A DNA stretch of 64,000 nucleotides. Source: Parafrankia sp. EUN1f (GTDB taxonomy: Bacteria > Actinomycetota > Actinomycetes > Frankiales > Frankiaceae). Both the position numbers and the translations under genes were made by a program. Shown here in pieces: positions 17,563 through 26,678 of the stretch (the stretch's first letter is position 1; each line of letters begins with the position of its first letter). The stretch is taken from contig NZ_ADGX01000029.1 in NCBI RefSeq assembly GCF_000177675.1, forward strand, positions 1 through 64,000, given 5' to 3'. The notes under the pieces were generated by a model that saw only the letters and a list, made by a program, of their open reading frames with translations, was not told the origin of the DNA and ran no database searches.

Positions 17563-18669
17563 TCAGGAGCGCTGCCCGACGCCGGTGAGGACCTCGCGGA
17601 CCCGGCCGGCGGGTGTGGCCGGGGCCAGTGCGGCGGTGTCCCCACCGGCGCCGGCGCGCAGGCCTGCCAGGAGGCTGCGGAGCGCGGCGCGGGAGTCGTG
17701 TCTGGGGGCCCAGCCGAGTTCCTCCCGGGCGCGGGTGGTGTCCATGAGGGGCAGGTTCAGCACCGCGTCGAGGAGCCCCGGGGCGGTGGGCACCAGGTGC
17801 AGGTGCCAGGCCGCGGCGAGGGCGGCCCGCGTCGCCTTCGCCGGTAGTCGCACGGTGCGGGCGTCCAGGGCCTCGGCGAGCAGTCGGCTGTCGACGACCG
17901 GTTCGGTCGCGATGTTGAACGCTCCGTGCACGGCCCGCTCGGCGGCGAGCCGGTAGGCCTCGCCCACGTCCTCGGAGTGGACGACCTGGAACCGCAGACC
18001 GGGAAGGTCGGGAACCACGGGCACCACGCCCGGCCGGACCAGCGCGCCGGGCAGGAACGGCCCGGCGAACAGGCGGCGCTGCTGGCTGGCAGCCATCCGC
18101 TGGAAGACGAAGCCCGGCCGCAGGCGGACCACCCGCATGGCTGGATGATCGCGTTCGAAGGCGTCGAGGACGCGTTCGACGTAGGCCTTCTCCCGCGTGT
18201 AGGCCGCGCCCGGCCAGCCATGGGTCGGCCAGCTCTCGTCCACGGTGTGGTCCTTCGGGCCCGGCGAGTAGGCGCCGACCGACGAGGCGCAGACGAGAGC
18301 CGGCACACCCGCGCGGGCGGCGGCGTCGAACGCGCGGATGCTGCCGAGCACGTTGGTCCGCCAGGTGGTCCTCGGGTCGTGCGTGGGCTGGAACAGCCAT
18401 GCCAGGTGGATGACCACGTCCGCACCGTCGAACACCCGGACCAGGTCATCCCGGGCCACGTCGGCGGATACCCAGCTGGTCTTTGCCGCCGCCGCGGCCG
18501 GCGGCCGGCGGGCGACACCGGTGACGTGGGAGATTCCGGCCGAGCGGGTGAGGGCGGCCACGACGCTCGTGCCGACGTTGCCGGAAGCACCCACCACAAC
18601 GACCCGTCGCGCGACCGGAACAGCCGCGGCGCCGGCTGTGGATGTGGATGTGGATGTGGATGAGCTCAT
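17563..18669 (-). CDS. NAD-dependent epimerase/dehydratase-type (extended SDR) protein
   Basis: 368 residues. After a low-complexity STSTSTSTAGAAA leader, encoded by a hexanucleotide repeat, comes the nucleotide-binding VVVVGASGNVGTSVVAAL motif. An SSVGAYSPG segment and YTREKAYVE provide the Ser and YxxxK catalytic pair of extended SDRs. The middle has VIHLAWLFQPTHDP and RLRPGFVF, common in actinobacterial sugar-epimerase-like proteins. It lies 53 bases after the end of the GT4 gene on the same strand, so it may be the last gene of the heptose glycan run and modify a nucleotide sugar, but this is inference. Confidence 0.8.
   Translation of the reverse strand: MSSSTSTSTSTAGAAAVPVARRVVVVGASGNVGTSVVAALTRSAGISHVTGVARRPPAAAAAKTSWVSADVARDDLVRVFDGADVVIHLAWLFQPTHDPRTTWRTNVLGSIRAFDAAARAGVPALVCASSVGAYSPGPKDHTVDESWPTHGWPGAAYTREKAYVERVLDAFERDHPAMRVVRLRPGFVFQRMAASQQRRLFAGPFLPGALVRPGVVPVVPDLPGLRFQVVHSEDVGEAYRLAAERAVHGAFNIATEPVVDSRLLAEALDARTVRLPAKATRAALAAAWHLHLVPTAPGLLDAVLNLPLMDTTRAREELGWAPRHDSRAALRSLLAGLRAGAGGDTAALAPATPAGRVREVLTGVGQRS
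18638..18661. repeat. Hexanucleotide repeat in the epimerase N-terminus
   Basis: Four copies of tggatg on the plus strand encode the Ser-Thr run at the start of the protein on the minus strand. Length changes here would stay in frame. Confidence 0.85.
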
Positions 18670-18722
18670 TGATGGCCTCCCGTCAGCTCGCGCGTGCTTC
18701 GAGTCGCTCTGGCGCTTTTCGC

Positions 18723-19691
18723 TCAGCTGGTCACGACGTCGCTGAACAGCTCGTCCCAGTCCCCGAGGAAGCGCCCCAGCCCGTAGCGGGTGAGCACGGC
18801 CTCGCGCGCGCGGCGGCCGTGGTCCGCCGCGAGTTCCGGGTCCTCGATGTATGCCCGGGCAGCGTCGACGAGTGCCGTGGGGTCGGTGGAGAGCACCCCG
18901 GCACCGGGCGGGACTGCCGCTGTCGCCTCGGTGGTGGCCAGCGCAACCACCGGCATCGCCAGGTGCATCGCCTCCAGCAGGGACAGTCCCAGTGAGGTCC
19001 AGCGGGGCAGGTGCGCGTAGACCCGCCGGCGGGCCATCCGGGCATGCAGCTCGGCCTGTGGGGGATCGTCGAGCACGGTGAGCCGGTCGGGCGGCAGGCC
19101 GGTGGCCTCCGGCAGCCCGCGCACGCCCAGGCCGAACACGTCGATGGGCGCGGTGGCGGCGAAGGCCGGGAGCAGGTCCGTGCCGGTGATCCTTCCCCGC
19201 CGGACGGGCTCGTTGACGGCCATGGCAATCCGGGGCAGCTCGCCGGTGTAGCGCGGCCCGGGATCGACGATCCCGTGTTCGATGACGCGGGTCGGGGTGG
19301 TTCCGTTGTCCCAGAACAGGCGGTTGAAGTGGGTCACGTGCACCAGGACGACGTCGTCGCGGTCGGCGACCGGGTGTCGGGTCAGCGGGACGTCGCCGCG
19401 GGGGGTGTTGTGCTCGACGTACACGGCCGGGATGTCCCGCCCGACCCGTCGGCGCAGCCAGCGGGAGGCGAGTTCGATCTCGTGCGGGCGTTGCAGGAGC
19501 ACGGCGTCGACGGGTCTGTCGGCGAGTTCGGCGGGCGGCACCTCCGTGACCGAGAGCGGCCAGGGATACGTCCGGGCCCTGCCCAGGCCGTCCGGGCCGC
19601 GTTCCGGTGTCACCGGCACCAGGTAGTCGTGCTTGCCCTGGACGAACGAGGTCGTCCAGGAGCCGTGCACGTGCCAGAGCAGGATCCTCAT
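18723..19691 (-). CDS. Glycosyltransferase (GT4-like), short form
   Basis: 322 residues beginning MRILLWHVHGSWTTSFVQGK. The N-terminal half lacks strong motifs, but YVEHNTPRG and HVTHFNRLFWDNG resemble acceptor-side segments of GT-B enzymes. The C-terminal half has RVYAHLPRWTSLGLSLLEAM, HLAMPVVALAT and REAVLTRYGLGRFLGDW, which place a GT4-type donor site with the E of the EX7E-like region. Its ATG overlaps the hldE stop by four bases (ATGA), so it is coupled to hldE and likely uses or follows an ADP-heptose-dependent step. Confidence 0.82.
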   Translation of the reverse strand: MRILLWHVHGSWTTSFVQGKHDYLVPVTPERGPDGLGRARTYPWPLSVTEVPPAELADRPVDAVLLQRPHEIELASRWLRRRVGRDIPAVYVEHNTPRGDVPLTRHPVADRDDVVLVHVTHFNRLFWDNGTTPTRVIEHGIVDPGPRYTGELPRIAMAVNEPVRRGRITGTDLLPAFAATAPIDVFGLGVRGLPEATGLPPDRLTVLDDPPQAELHARMARRRVYAHLPRWTSLGLSLLEAMHLAMPVVALATTEATAAVPPGAGVLSTDPTALVDAARAYIEDPELAADHGRRAREAVLTRYGLGRFLGDWDELFSDVVTS

Positions 19692-21244
19692 CGCCGCCTC
19701 CGGGCGAGGGCGGGGACCCGACCGCCGCGGATCCGGTCGAGAAGCCCGCTGGTGGAGTGGTCGGGTACGTAGTCGACGAAGCGCACCTGCCCGCCCTGGG
19801 CGCGGACGAGTGCGGCCTCCGGCAGCATCGCCTCCGTGTAGTCGCCTCCTTTGACGTACACGTCCGGCCGCAGCGCGGTGATCAGGTCGGTCGCGGTGTC
19901 CTCGTCGAAGACGACGAGGTGATCGACGTCGGTGAGGGCGGTGAGTACGGCCAGCCGGTCCTCCAGGGCGTTCACCGGGCGTTCGGGGCCCTTGAGCCGG
20001 CGCACGCCGGCGTCGCTGTTGACTCCCACGATCAGGATGTCCCCGAACGCCCGGGCGGCGGCTAGGTAGGCGATGTGGCCGCGGTGCAGGACGTCGAAGC
20101 ACCCGTTGGTGAGGACGACCCGGTTTCCTCGGCCGCGCTCGGCGCGTACCTGCTCGGTGAGCGCGGGCAGGTCGATCGCTCCCGGGGGCCTCGGGCCCAG
20201 GCAGGCGCGGAGATCGGCGGCGCTGCACACGCTCGTACCGGGCCTGCGGACGACGACGCTCGCGGCGGCGGCGGCGAGGGTGACAGCGGGTGCCAGTGCC
20301 GCCCCGCCGCCCACCGCGGTCGCGAGCGTGGCGGCGAGGGTGTCGCCGGCGCCGGCTGTGTGGCCGTCCGGGGCGGGATCGGCAGGCAGGTGCAGTGGGG
20401 GATGCGCGCCGTCGAGCACGACGAGCCCGTCGCGGTCGAGGGTGACGATGACGACACGGGCTCCGGTCGCGGCGAGGATCGCCTCCGCGTGGGCGGCCAC
20501 GGCGCGTGGCCGGTCAGCCAGGAACGGGCCGGCCGCGTCGGGGGGCAGCAGGCTGGATGTCTCCGCCGCGTTCGGTGTCACGATGTCCGGCCGGGCGGGG
20601 GCCCAGCGGCGGGGTTCGTGGGCGTCCACGACCAGCGGCCGACCCGCGTTCCGGGCGGCTGAGCCCAGCCGCCGCACCAGGTCCGGGGAGAACAGGCCGG
20701 TGCCGTAGTCGCAGGCGAGTACGGCGGCGGAGGAGTCGACGAGGCTGAGGGCTCCCGCCGCGGCGTCGAACAGCCGGCTCCTGATCCCGGCGCCGGCCGC
20801 GGGGCCGGACGGTGCCTCGTCACCGCTGTCGACGCGGAGGTGAAGATGCTCGCCGGAGCAGATCCGCTGCTTGTGCACGGTTCGCCGGCCGTGGTCGTCG
20901 AGGACCGCGGCGGTGTCCACGCCGGCGTCGTGCAGCAGCTCCCGTAGCCGGGCGCCGTCGGGATCGTCGCCCACGGTGGCGACCAGCCGCACACGGGCAC
21001 CGAGCCCGGCCGCCGCGGCCGCCGCGTTGCCGGCACCGCCCGGTGCCTCGGACCTCCCGGCGACCGCGACCACCGGCACCGGCCCCTCACGGGAAAGGCC
21101 GCGGGGCGGGCCCCAGACCCAGCTGTCGAGCATGATGTCGCCGACCACCAGGAGGTCGAGGGCGTCGAGGGCGTCGAGGGCGTCGAGCGCGTCCCGTCTG
21201 GCGAGCGGATCCCGCGCCGCGGGCAAGGCCGACACGGCGTTCAT
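19688..21244 (-). CDS. hldE: Bifunctional D-glycero-beta-D-manno-heptose 7-phosphate kinase / heptose 1-phosphate adenylyltransferase
   Basis: 518 residues. The ATG at 21244 follows ggaggggagg. Residues about 25-345 are a ribokinase-type kinase: LLVVGDIMLDSWVWG, the sugar-binding EAPGGAGNAAAAAAGLGARV and the catalytic HTAGAGDTLAATLA. Residues about 375-518 are a cytidylyltransferase-fold adenylyltransferase: VLTNGCFDVLHRGHIAYLAA (HxGH), VNSDAGVRRLKGPERPVN and PDVYVKGGDY. This is the full HldE layout, which phosphorylates heptose 7-phosphate at C1 and then, after GmhB, makes ADP-heptose. A 9-bp repeat gives a DALDALDALDALD run near the N-terminus. A paralogous pair of domains lies in the fusion at 28971-31253. 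Confidence 0.93.
   Translation of the reverse strand: MNAVSALPAARDPLARRDALDALDALDALDLLVVGDIMLDSWVWGPPRGLSREGPVPVVAVAGRSEAPGGAGNAAAAAAGLGARVRLVATVGDDPDGARLRELLHDAGVDTAAVLDDHGRRTVHKQRICSGEHLHLRVDSGDEAPSGPAAGAGIRSRLFDAAAGALSLVDSSAAVLACDYGTGLFSPDLVRRLGSAARNAGRPLVVDAHEPRRWAPARPDIVTPNAAETSSLLPPDAAGPFLADRPRAVAAHAEAILAATGARVVIVTLDRDGLVVLDGAHPPLHLPADPAPDGHTAGAGDTLAATLATAVGGGAALAPAVTLAAAAASVVVRRPGTSVCSAADLRACLGPRPPGAIDLPALTEQVRAERGRGNRVVLTNGCFDVLHRGHIAYLAAARAFGDILIVGVNSDAGVRRLKGPERPVNALEDRLAVLTALTDVDHLVVFDEDTATDLITALRPDVYVKGGDYTEAMLPEAALVRAQGGQVRFVDYVPDHSTSGLLDRIRGGRVPALARRRR
21155..21190. repeat. 9-bp tandem repeat in hldE N-terminus
   Basis: Four near-perfect copies of gtcgagggc encode Asp-Ala-Leu repeats just before the first strand of the kinase. 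Copy-number change would alter protein length but not frame. Confidence 0.9.
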
Positions 21245-22173
21245 AAGCCCTCCCCTCCGGATCGACGACTGTGCCGGGCCTTGAGACCGGCGTCGTCGGC
21301 CTCGATGATCTCCGCGTAGGCGTCCACCCGCCGATCCGTCAGCGTGGTGGGCAGTTCCAGATGGACGGTGCCAGGAGGCAGGATCCCCACCCCACCCGAC
21401 CGTTCGAGGACACGGAGCGCCGCCACGACGTCCTCGCCGCGGTGCCCCGGGGGCAGGCGCGTCCAGAAGCCGAAGCCGCCGGCCTCCTGGAGCCGGACGC
21501 GGTCGTAGAGGACGCAGCCGGCGATCCAGGCGACCCGGTACGCGGTCCACTCCCGCCGCCGGGCGGCGGTGCCGGCTACCTGGGTGAGATGAGTGAGATG
21601 GGTGAGGTTTGCCGCGTTGTGCAGGCGCCAGCGCTGCCAGGACGGCATCCCCTTGCGTACCCGCTCCGGGCCCGGTGGACCGGCGACCGGTTCGAATGCG
21701 GCCCACTCGGCGGGCCGCACGTCGTCGAGGAAGCTGAGTCCCTGCGGCGCGGCTCCCACGAAGCCGCAGCGCAGCGTGCCGAGAGCCGCCAGCATCCGGG
21801 AGAGGGTGCGGGGCTCGCACAGAATGTCGTCATCGAGGAAGAGCACCCGGGTCGCCCGCGCCCGGGACAGCAGGAAGTCCCGCTGCTCGGCCATGCCACG
21901 CCACGGCCGCCCGCGGTGCAGTTCCACCTCGCTGCCGCGCAGCCGCAGGACGCGCATCACCGCGCGGCACGCCGGGCGGTCCACGGACGGCTCGTCCGGC
22001 GCCGGGGTCTGGTCGGACACGACCACCCGGAAACCGCGCACTGTCTGTGCCGCCAGACCGCCCAGAGTGACCGCCAGGGCGTCCGGCCGGCCGCAGGTAG
22101 GCACCAGGACGTCGAGATCGCGGGCGGCGTCGGCCTCCCGGGTGCTTTCGCCTTCGTGCGCCCCGGCGTTCAT
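21241..22173 (-). CDS. Glycosyltransferase family 2
   Basis: 310 residues. A GT-A fold is indicated by LDVLVPTCGRPDALAVTLGG, VVVSDQTP, the EQRDFLLSRARATRVLFLDD segment with the metal-binding DDD, and a late GHRGEDVVAALRVLE in place of the usual ED base motif. No membrane helix is evident, so it acts in the cytoplasm or peripherally at the membrane. Both ends overlap neighbours by four bases (ATGA), so it is part of the GT9-GT2-hldE-GT4 coupled run. A 9-bp repeat encodes an LTHLTHLT stretch around residue 190. Donor and acceptor unknown. Confidence 0.87.
   Translation of the reverse strand: MNAGAHEGESTREADAARDLDVLVPTCGRPDALAVTLGGLAAQTVRGFRVVVSDQTPAPDEPSVDRPACRAVMRVLRLRGSEVELHRGRPWRGMAEQRDFLLSRARATRVLFLDDDILCEPRTLSRMLAALGTLRCGFVGAAPQGLSFLDDVRPAEWAAFEPVAGPPGPERVRKGMPSWQRWRLHNAANLTHLTHLTQVAGTAARRREWTAYRVAWIAGCVLYDRVRLQEAGGFGFWTRLPPGHRGEDVVAALRVLERSGGVGILPPGTVHLELPTTLTDRRVDAYAEIIEADDAGLKARHSRRSGGEGL
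21582..21610. repeat. 9-bp repeat inside the GT2 gene
   Basis: About three imperfect copies of gggtgagat encode Leu-Thr-His repeats. In frame, like the other short repeats of this locus. Confidence 0.7.
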
Positions 22174-23261
22174 GCGGCGCTCCGGGCGCGCAGTGCCAGA
22201 GCCGCGTCCGCGACCCGCGCCGCTGTGATGTCAAGGCACTCGTGGTGGCCCAGCGGGCAGTCGAACGCCCGGCAGGGCGCGCAGGGGGTGGGGCGGCGCA
22301 GCACGCGGGAGCGCGTGGACCGTGGGCGGTACTCGGACTCCCGCTCCGTCCCGGCGAACAGTGCGAGCAGGGGCGCGCCGACCGCGTCGGCGAGATGCAT
22401 TCCGCCGGAGTTGTTGGTGACCGCGATCTCGGCGCGGCGCAGGAGCGCGGCGACCGTCGCCAGGTCCAGCGCCCCGGCCAGATCGACACCGGCGGGGCCG
22501 GCCCCGGCACAGACCTGTCGCACCAGGTCGCGCTCCCGGCTGGTGCCGGCGACGAGGACGCGAAGGCCTGCGGATGCGAGGTGTCCGGCCAGCTCCGCGA
22601 ACCGGTGCGGCGGCCAGCGCCGTGCCGCGCAGGACGCGCCAGGCAGCAGCACGGCGTAGGGGTGCGGCCCGGAGATGGCCTGGGCGTCCTGCTCGGCCTG
22701 CCGGGGGATCTTCACTCGCAGTGCGCGTTCGGGCACTGGCACGCCGAGTCGGGTCAGCAGCTCCGCGGCCCGGTCGACCTGGTGCGCCTCGTCGGGAAGG
22801 TCGTCGATCCAGTGCGTAAGCAGCGCTCCGCCGAACTCGCGGGACGCCCCCGCCCGGACCGGGATCCCCGCCAGCGCGCAGGTGTAGGCGGCCGGCCACG
22901 GTGACTGCGAGAACGAGGTGAACACCACCGCCGCCTGGTAGGACCTCGCCGTGAGCCGGGCGACGAGGCGGTGCAGGGATTCGGGCGTCGCCGAGCCTCC
23001 GGACGCGTCCTGCCAGGGCACCGCTTCGACGAGGCAGGCGTCGAGCCCGTCCAGCAGCGGTGCGGCGGCCGCCCCCGAAGGGGACGCGAGCAGCTCCAGC
23101 CGCGCACGGGGTGCCGCCGACCGCAGCGCACGCAACGTGGGCCCGATCATCAGGACGTCGCCGAGATTGTCAGGCCGCAGGACCAGGATTCGCGCCAGCC
23201 CGGCCCAGTGGATCGGCGCGCCCCGCAGGGCAGCCGGGTGGGTGGGCGGTTGAGGACGCAT
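22170..23261 (-). CDS. Glycosyltransferase family 9 (heptosyltransferase-type) protein 2
   Basis: 363 residues from the ATG at 23261; an in-frame start at 23294 is possible. ILVLRPDNLGDVLMIGPTLR is the GT9 opening. FTSFSQSPWPAAYTC, LLPGASCAARRWPPHRFAEL and VTNNSGGMHLADAVGAPLLA cover the acceptor and donor halves. The C-terminal CAPCRAFDCPLGHHECLD gives a cysteine group also seen in the other GT9 proteins here. It heads the minus-strand coupled run and diverges from the GT4 gene at 23396, so the promoters probably lie in 23262-23395. Confidence 0.9.
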   Translation of the reverse strand: MRPQPPTHPAALRGAPIHWAGLARILVLRPDNLGDVLMIGPTLRALRSAAPRARLELLASPSGAAAAPLLDGLDACLVEAVPWQDASGGSATPESLHRLVARLTARSYQAAVVFTSFSQSPWPAAYTCALAGIPVRAGASREFGGALLTHWIDDLPDEAHQVDRAAELLTRLGVPVPERALRVKIPRQAEQDAQAISGPHPYAVLLPGASCAARRWPPHRFAELAGHLASAGLRVLVAGTSRERDLVRQVCAGAGPAGVDLAGALDLATVAALLRRAEIAVTNNSGGMHLADAVGAPLLALFAGTERESEYRPRSTRSRVLRRPTPCAPCRAFDCPLGHHECLDITAARVADAALALRARSAA

Positions 23262-23395
23262 CGTGAGCGGGCTGCCCGGGCGGTCGCGTCCCAAACCGGT
23301 GTGCCGGTACCTCGGTGATTGGCACGCCGCCGGCTCGCTCAGCGTGCCAGGCCGCTCCCGGCGGGCCGCTTGAACGGCTCGGACGAGGGCACACG

Positions 23396-24736
23396 GTGCC
23401 CGTGACCCGAGCCGCGCCCGCCTCGCAGCGGACGGACCGGCCGAGGATCGCGCTCGTCTGCGGCAACCTGGAACCGGCGCGGGACGGCGTGGCCGACTAC
23501 ACGCTGCACCTGCGCGAGGCTCTCGGACAGCGGGCGGATGTCTGGCTGGCCACGGCTGGCCCGGCGGCCGGTGCCGCCGAACTGCCCGCCGGCTCGCGGC
23601 TCATCGAGGTGGCGGGCGGATGGAACGCGCGAGGCGTCGCGGCGCTGGCGGGCGCGCTGCGCCGGGCCGCACCGGACGTCGTCCATGTCCAGTTCGCGCC
23701 GTCCGCGTTCGGCTACTCGCCGGCTGTAGGACTGCTTCCCCTCCTGCTCCCCACGGGTACGCGGCTCGTCACGACCCTGCACGAGTACGACTGGTGGAGC
23801 TGGCCGGCGCACGTACCGGACCGGCTGTGGCGGCTGGTCGAGCGGCGTCGCTGGTGGGACCGCGAGACCCTCGCCCTGGCGCCGCGAAGCAGCCGCGTCA
23901 TCGTCACGAACGGCGCGCATGCGAGCGCGGTCCGGAGCAGGCTGGGAATCAGCCCGCGATCTGTTCCGGTGGGCGCGAATGTCGTTCCGGATCCGGGCGC
24001 GGACCGCCGGGCTGTGCGGCAGGCGGCGCGGTCGCGGCTCGGGCTGCTACCCGACGCGCCCTTGCTGGCCTTCTTCGGCTTCGCGCATCCCGTGAAGGGC
24101 CTGCGCTATCTCATCGAGGCGCTCGCGATGCTGGTTCCCGAGCATCCCGGGGTCCGCCTTGTGATCGTGGGCGGATTCGCCTCCCTGGCGCTGAGTGAGC
24201 CCGAGGCCGACGCCTTCCGGCGTGAGCTCGCGGGTCGGGCCCGCGAGGCGGGTGTCGCTGACCGGGTGCTGATGACCGGTCATTTGCCGTCCGCGGAAGC
24301 GTCCCGGGTGCTGGCCGCGGCGGACATCGCCGTGCTCCCCTTCACCGCGGGCGTGACGGCGAAAAGTGGCGCGCTGGCCGCGGTCGCGGCGCACGGCCTG
24401 CCGGTCGTGGTGACCGCGGCGGACCCACCGGACCCGGCGCTGGTCGAGGCCCGGACCGCGGTCGTGGTGCCCCGGGTCCGCGATGCCGAGGCGCTGGCCG
24501 CGGGCATCCGACGGCTGCTGAGTGACGCGGACCTCGACGCCCGGGTCCGGGCCGGCCTGGCGACACTGCTCGCCGACCGCGGCTGGGCGCGGATAGCGGA
24601 CGCACATCTGAAGCTCTACCGGGAATGCCACGACGAAGGCGCGGGACGGCGACGGTCAGCGCGGGCCCACGGCATGTGGCCCGCCGGTGGCGCGCCTGGC
24701 GGCGGCGGTCACGACCGCCCTGATCAACGTGGCTGA
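23396..24736 (+). CDS. Glycosyltransferase family 4 protein
   Basis: 446 residues from the GTG at 23396, with a gagg 8 bases upstream; a longer frame starts at GTG 23315. IALVCGNLEPARDGVADYTL gives the N-terminal acceptor-domain loop. VVHVQFAPSAFGYSP and LVTTLHEYDWWSWP follow. The donor domain shows LLAFFGFAHPVKGLRYLIEA and VLPFTAGVTAKSGALAAVAAHG, the latter replacing the usual EPFGxxxxE with a KSG variant. First gene of the plus-strand heptose glycan run. Probably transfers a sugar from a nucleotide donor during glycan assembly; donor unknown. Confidence 0.87.
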   Translation: MPVTRAAPASQRTDRPRIALVCGNLEPARDGVADYTLHLREALGQRADVWLATAGPAAGAAELPAGSRLIEVAGGWNARGVAALAGALRRAAPDVVHVQFAPSAFGYSPAVGLLPLLLPTGTRLVTTLHEYDWWSWPAHVPDRLWRLVERRRWWDRETLALAPRSSRVIVTNGAHASAVRSRLGISPRSVPVGANVVPDPGADRRAVRQAARSRLGLLPDAPLLAFFGFAHPVKGLRYLIEALAMLVPEHPGVRLVIVGGFASLALSEPEADAFRRELAGRAREAGVADRVLMTGHLPSAEASRVLAAADIAVLPFTAGVTAKSGALAAVAAHGLPVVVTAADPPDPALVEARTAVVVPRVRDAEALAAGIRRLLSDADLDARVRAGLATLLADRGWARIADAHLKLYRECHDEGAGRRRSARAHGMWPAGGAPGGGGHDRPDQRG

Positions 24737-25928
24737 GCGGCCGCCGATCCGCGGGCCGCGGCCAGCGCTCCCCGCGCCTGGCACCGCCCGCGACATCCTG
24801 GTCATCGAGCTGCTCGGCGGCTTCGGTGACCTGCTGCTGGCGCTGCCGGCCCTGGAGGCCCTCCTGGCGGCGCATCCGCGCGCCCGGATGCGGGTCGTGA
24901 CCTTCCTGCCGGGAGCCGACCTGCTGGCAGCCGATGACCGGCTGGACCGCGTGGTCGGAGTGACCGATCACAGCGGCGGCGGCGTGCGGGCCGCCGTGCG
25001 GGCCGAGATCACCCGGCGCTACCCCGATCTCGCAGTCACGACCACCCGGCACAGCGGCATCCCGCGCCTGCTGTCCGATCTCGGCGTCGCCGCCGTTGAC
25101 GATCTGTGGCGCGGGCCGCCGCCGGACGAGGCGGTCGACGCACGCTTCGTCCGGTTGCTCGCCGCCGACGGTGTGATCGACGCGGCCTCCGCCGAACTCG
25201 CCCGCGCGCGGTCAGGGCGTCTGCGGCTCACCGCCGCCGAACGGCTGCGGGGCAGGGCATCACTCGCCGAGGCGCTCGCCCGGCCCGGGACGCTCCGCGG
25301 CACCGGACCTCGTCACCTGGGCGCATCGGGATGGTCGGCCGGCCCGCCCGAGGAGGGATGGACCACCGGTGGGCACCCACCGGTGGTCCTGATTCCAGGA
25401 GCGGGTATGGCGATCAAGCAGTGGCCCGCCGACCGCTGGCGGCAGCTGGCCGGCCGGCTGCTCGCCGCCGGCTGGCCGGTAGCACGGCTGCCGTCGCCGG
25501 AACCCCCGTCGGCGGAGCCCGCGGTGCCACGGGGGGAGTCGCGGGCCGAGCCCTGGCCTCCGGTGGCGGTGCTGCCAACCAGGGGCCTGCGGGAGGCGGC
25601 CGGGATGTTCGCGGCGCTCGCGGAACGCGGCGGCCTGGTGGTGGGCGGCGACACCGGGCCGTGCCGTCTCGCCGCCGTGATGGGCGCGAGAACCGTGGGT
25701 CTGTACGGTCCGACACTGGCGACCAGATACGGGCTTCACCGCGGCTGGACGGTCGACCTGCAGGGCCTGCCGGGCTGTTCCGTGCGCCGGCCGACCGCGA
25801 TCACCGCCCAGGAATGCTGGTGGTCCGGGCGCTGCCCCCTGGACGCGCGCGAGCCGGCCTGCCTCGCCAACATCACGGTTCAGGACGTCGTGGATTCTGT
25901 CCATGACCTGCGTCGGTCTTCACAGTAG
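24729..25928 (+). CDS. Glycosyltransferase family 9 (heptosyltransferase-type) protein 3
   Basis: 399 residues. The GTG at 24729 overlaps the preceding gene by 8 bases; an alternative GTG at 24687 overlaps more. Motifs: ILVIELLGGFGDLLLALPAL, VVLIPGAGMAIKQWPADRW and VVGGDTGPCRLAAVMGARTV. The linker between the two halves (about residues 170-215) is long and Gly/Pro-rich. The C-terminal GCSVRRPTAITAQECWWSG and DAREPACLANIT hold the recurrent cysteine group. Same predicted role as the other GT9 proteins: transfer of heptose or another hexose from an activated donor. Confidence 0.87.
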   Translation: MAERPPIRGPRPALPAPGTARDILVIELLGGFGDLLLALPALEALLAAHPRARMRVVTFLPGADLLAADDRLDRVVGVTDHSGGGVRAAVRAEITRRYPDLAVTTTRHSGIPRLLSDLGVAAVDDLWRGPPPDEAVDARFVRLLAADGVIDAASAELARARSGRLRLTAAERLRGRASLAEALARPGTLRGTGPRHLGASGWSAGPPEEGWTTGGHPPVVLIPGAGMAIKQWPADRWRQLAGRLLAAGWPVARLPSPEPPSAEPAVPRGESRAEPWPPVAVLPTRGLREAAGMFAALAERGGLVVGGDTGPCRLAAVMGARTVGLYGPTLATRYGLHRGWTVDLQGLPGCSVRRPTAITAQECWWSGRCPLDAREPACLANITVQDVVDSVHDLRRSSQ

Positions 25929-25979
25929 GGTCACTCTTCGTAGTAGGACTGCTTCTCGGAGTGGAACAGTTTTCCCTGG

Positions 25980-26678
25980 ATGAGGTCGGGCACCACGGGG
26001 TGCGTGACTCCCGACACGACGGAAACACCCCGGCCGGGTCGAAGAGCCGCCGTTCCGGCCCGGCCGGAGGCCGTCCTCTTCGACCGGGACGGGACGCTCT
26101 GCCGAGACGTCCCCTACAACGGCGATCCTCGACGGGTCGTCCTCATGCCCGCCGCCGCGGCCGCGCTGCGACAGCTGCGACGGGACGGCATTCCCACGGC
26201 CGTCGTGTCGAACCAGAGCGGTATAGGGCGCGGCCTGCTGACCTGGAAGGCCGTCCACGCGGTCAACGCCCGGCTCGCGGCGATGCTCGGCGGCCCCGTC
26301 GCCTTCCATGTGTGTCCGCACGTCCCGGCGGACGAGTGTGACTGCCGCAAACCCGCCCCCGGCCTGCTGCTGACGGCCTGCCGCACCCTCGGAGTGCGGC
26401 CACAGCGGATGGTCATGATCGGCGACATCGGCGCGGACATGGCGGCCGCGGCGGCCGTGGGCGCCCGCGGCGTACTCGTGCCGACCCCGGCCACCAGGCC
26501 GGAGGAGATCGCCGCCGCGCCCGAGGTCGCGCCCGACCTGCTGGCCGCGCTCGCCCACGTGTTCTCGGCGTCTCCTGCGGATCCCGACCTGCACCGAGCA
26601 GCCTCGCCCGCAGCGCAGATGATCTCCTCGATCGCGTCGACCGGACGTCGAGCGGCCGCTCCCCTCGGTCTGGCATGA
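25980..26678 (+). CDS. gmhB: D-glycero-D-manno-heptose 1,7-bisphosphate 7-phosphatase
   Basis: 232 residues of the HAD superfamily, HisB-N/GmhB type. The nucleophile motif is AVLFDRDGTLCRDVPYNGDP, motif II is VVSNQSGIGRG, and the zinc loop CPHVPADECDCRKPAPG with three Cys and one His is diagnostic of this subgroup. MVMIGDIGADMAAAAAVGA is the acidic motif III/IV. It removes the 7-phosphate between the HldE kinase and adenylyltransferase steps. Its stop overlaps the next ATG by four bases (ATGA). The 40 residues before the first strand and the C-terminal 50 residues are extra compared with typical GmhB. Confidence 0.9.
   Translation: MRSGTTGCVTPDTTETPRPGRRAAVPARPEAVLFDRDGTLCRDVPYNGDPRRVVLMPAAAAALRQLRRDGIPTAVVSNQSGIGRGLLTWKAVHAVNARLAAMLGGPVAFHVCPHVPADECDCRKPAPGLLLTACRTLGVRPQRMVMIGDIGADMAAAAAVGARGVLVPTPATRPEEIAAAPEVAPDLLAALAHVFSASPADPDLHRAASPAAQMISSIASTGRRAAAPLGLA

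Noticed and set aside
21245-21820. Upstream extension of the hldE frame to 21820
   Set aside because: The extension is antisense-phase shadow of the GT2 gene. The ATG at 21244 has a strong ribosome-binding site and an ATGA overlap.
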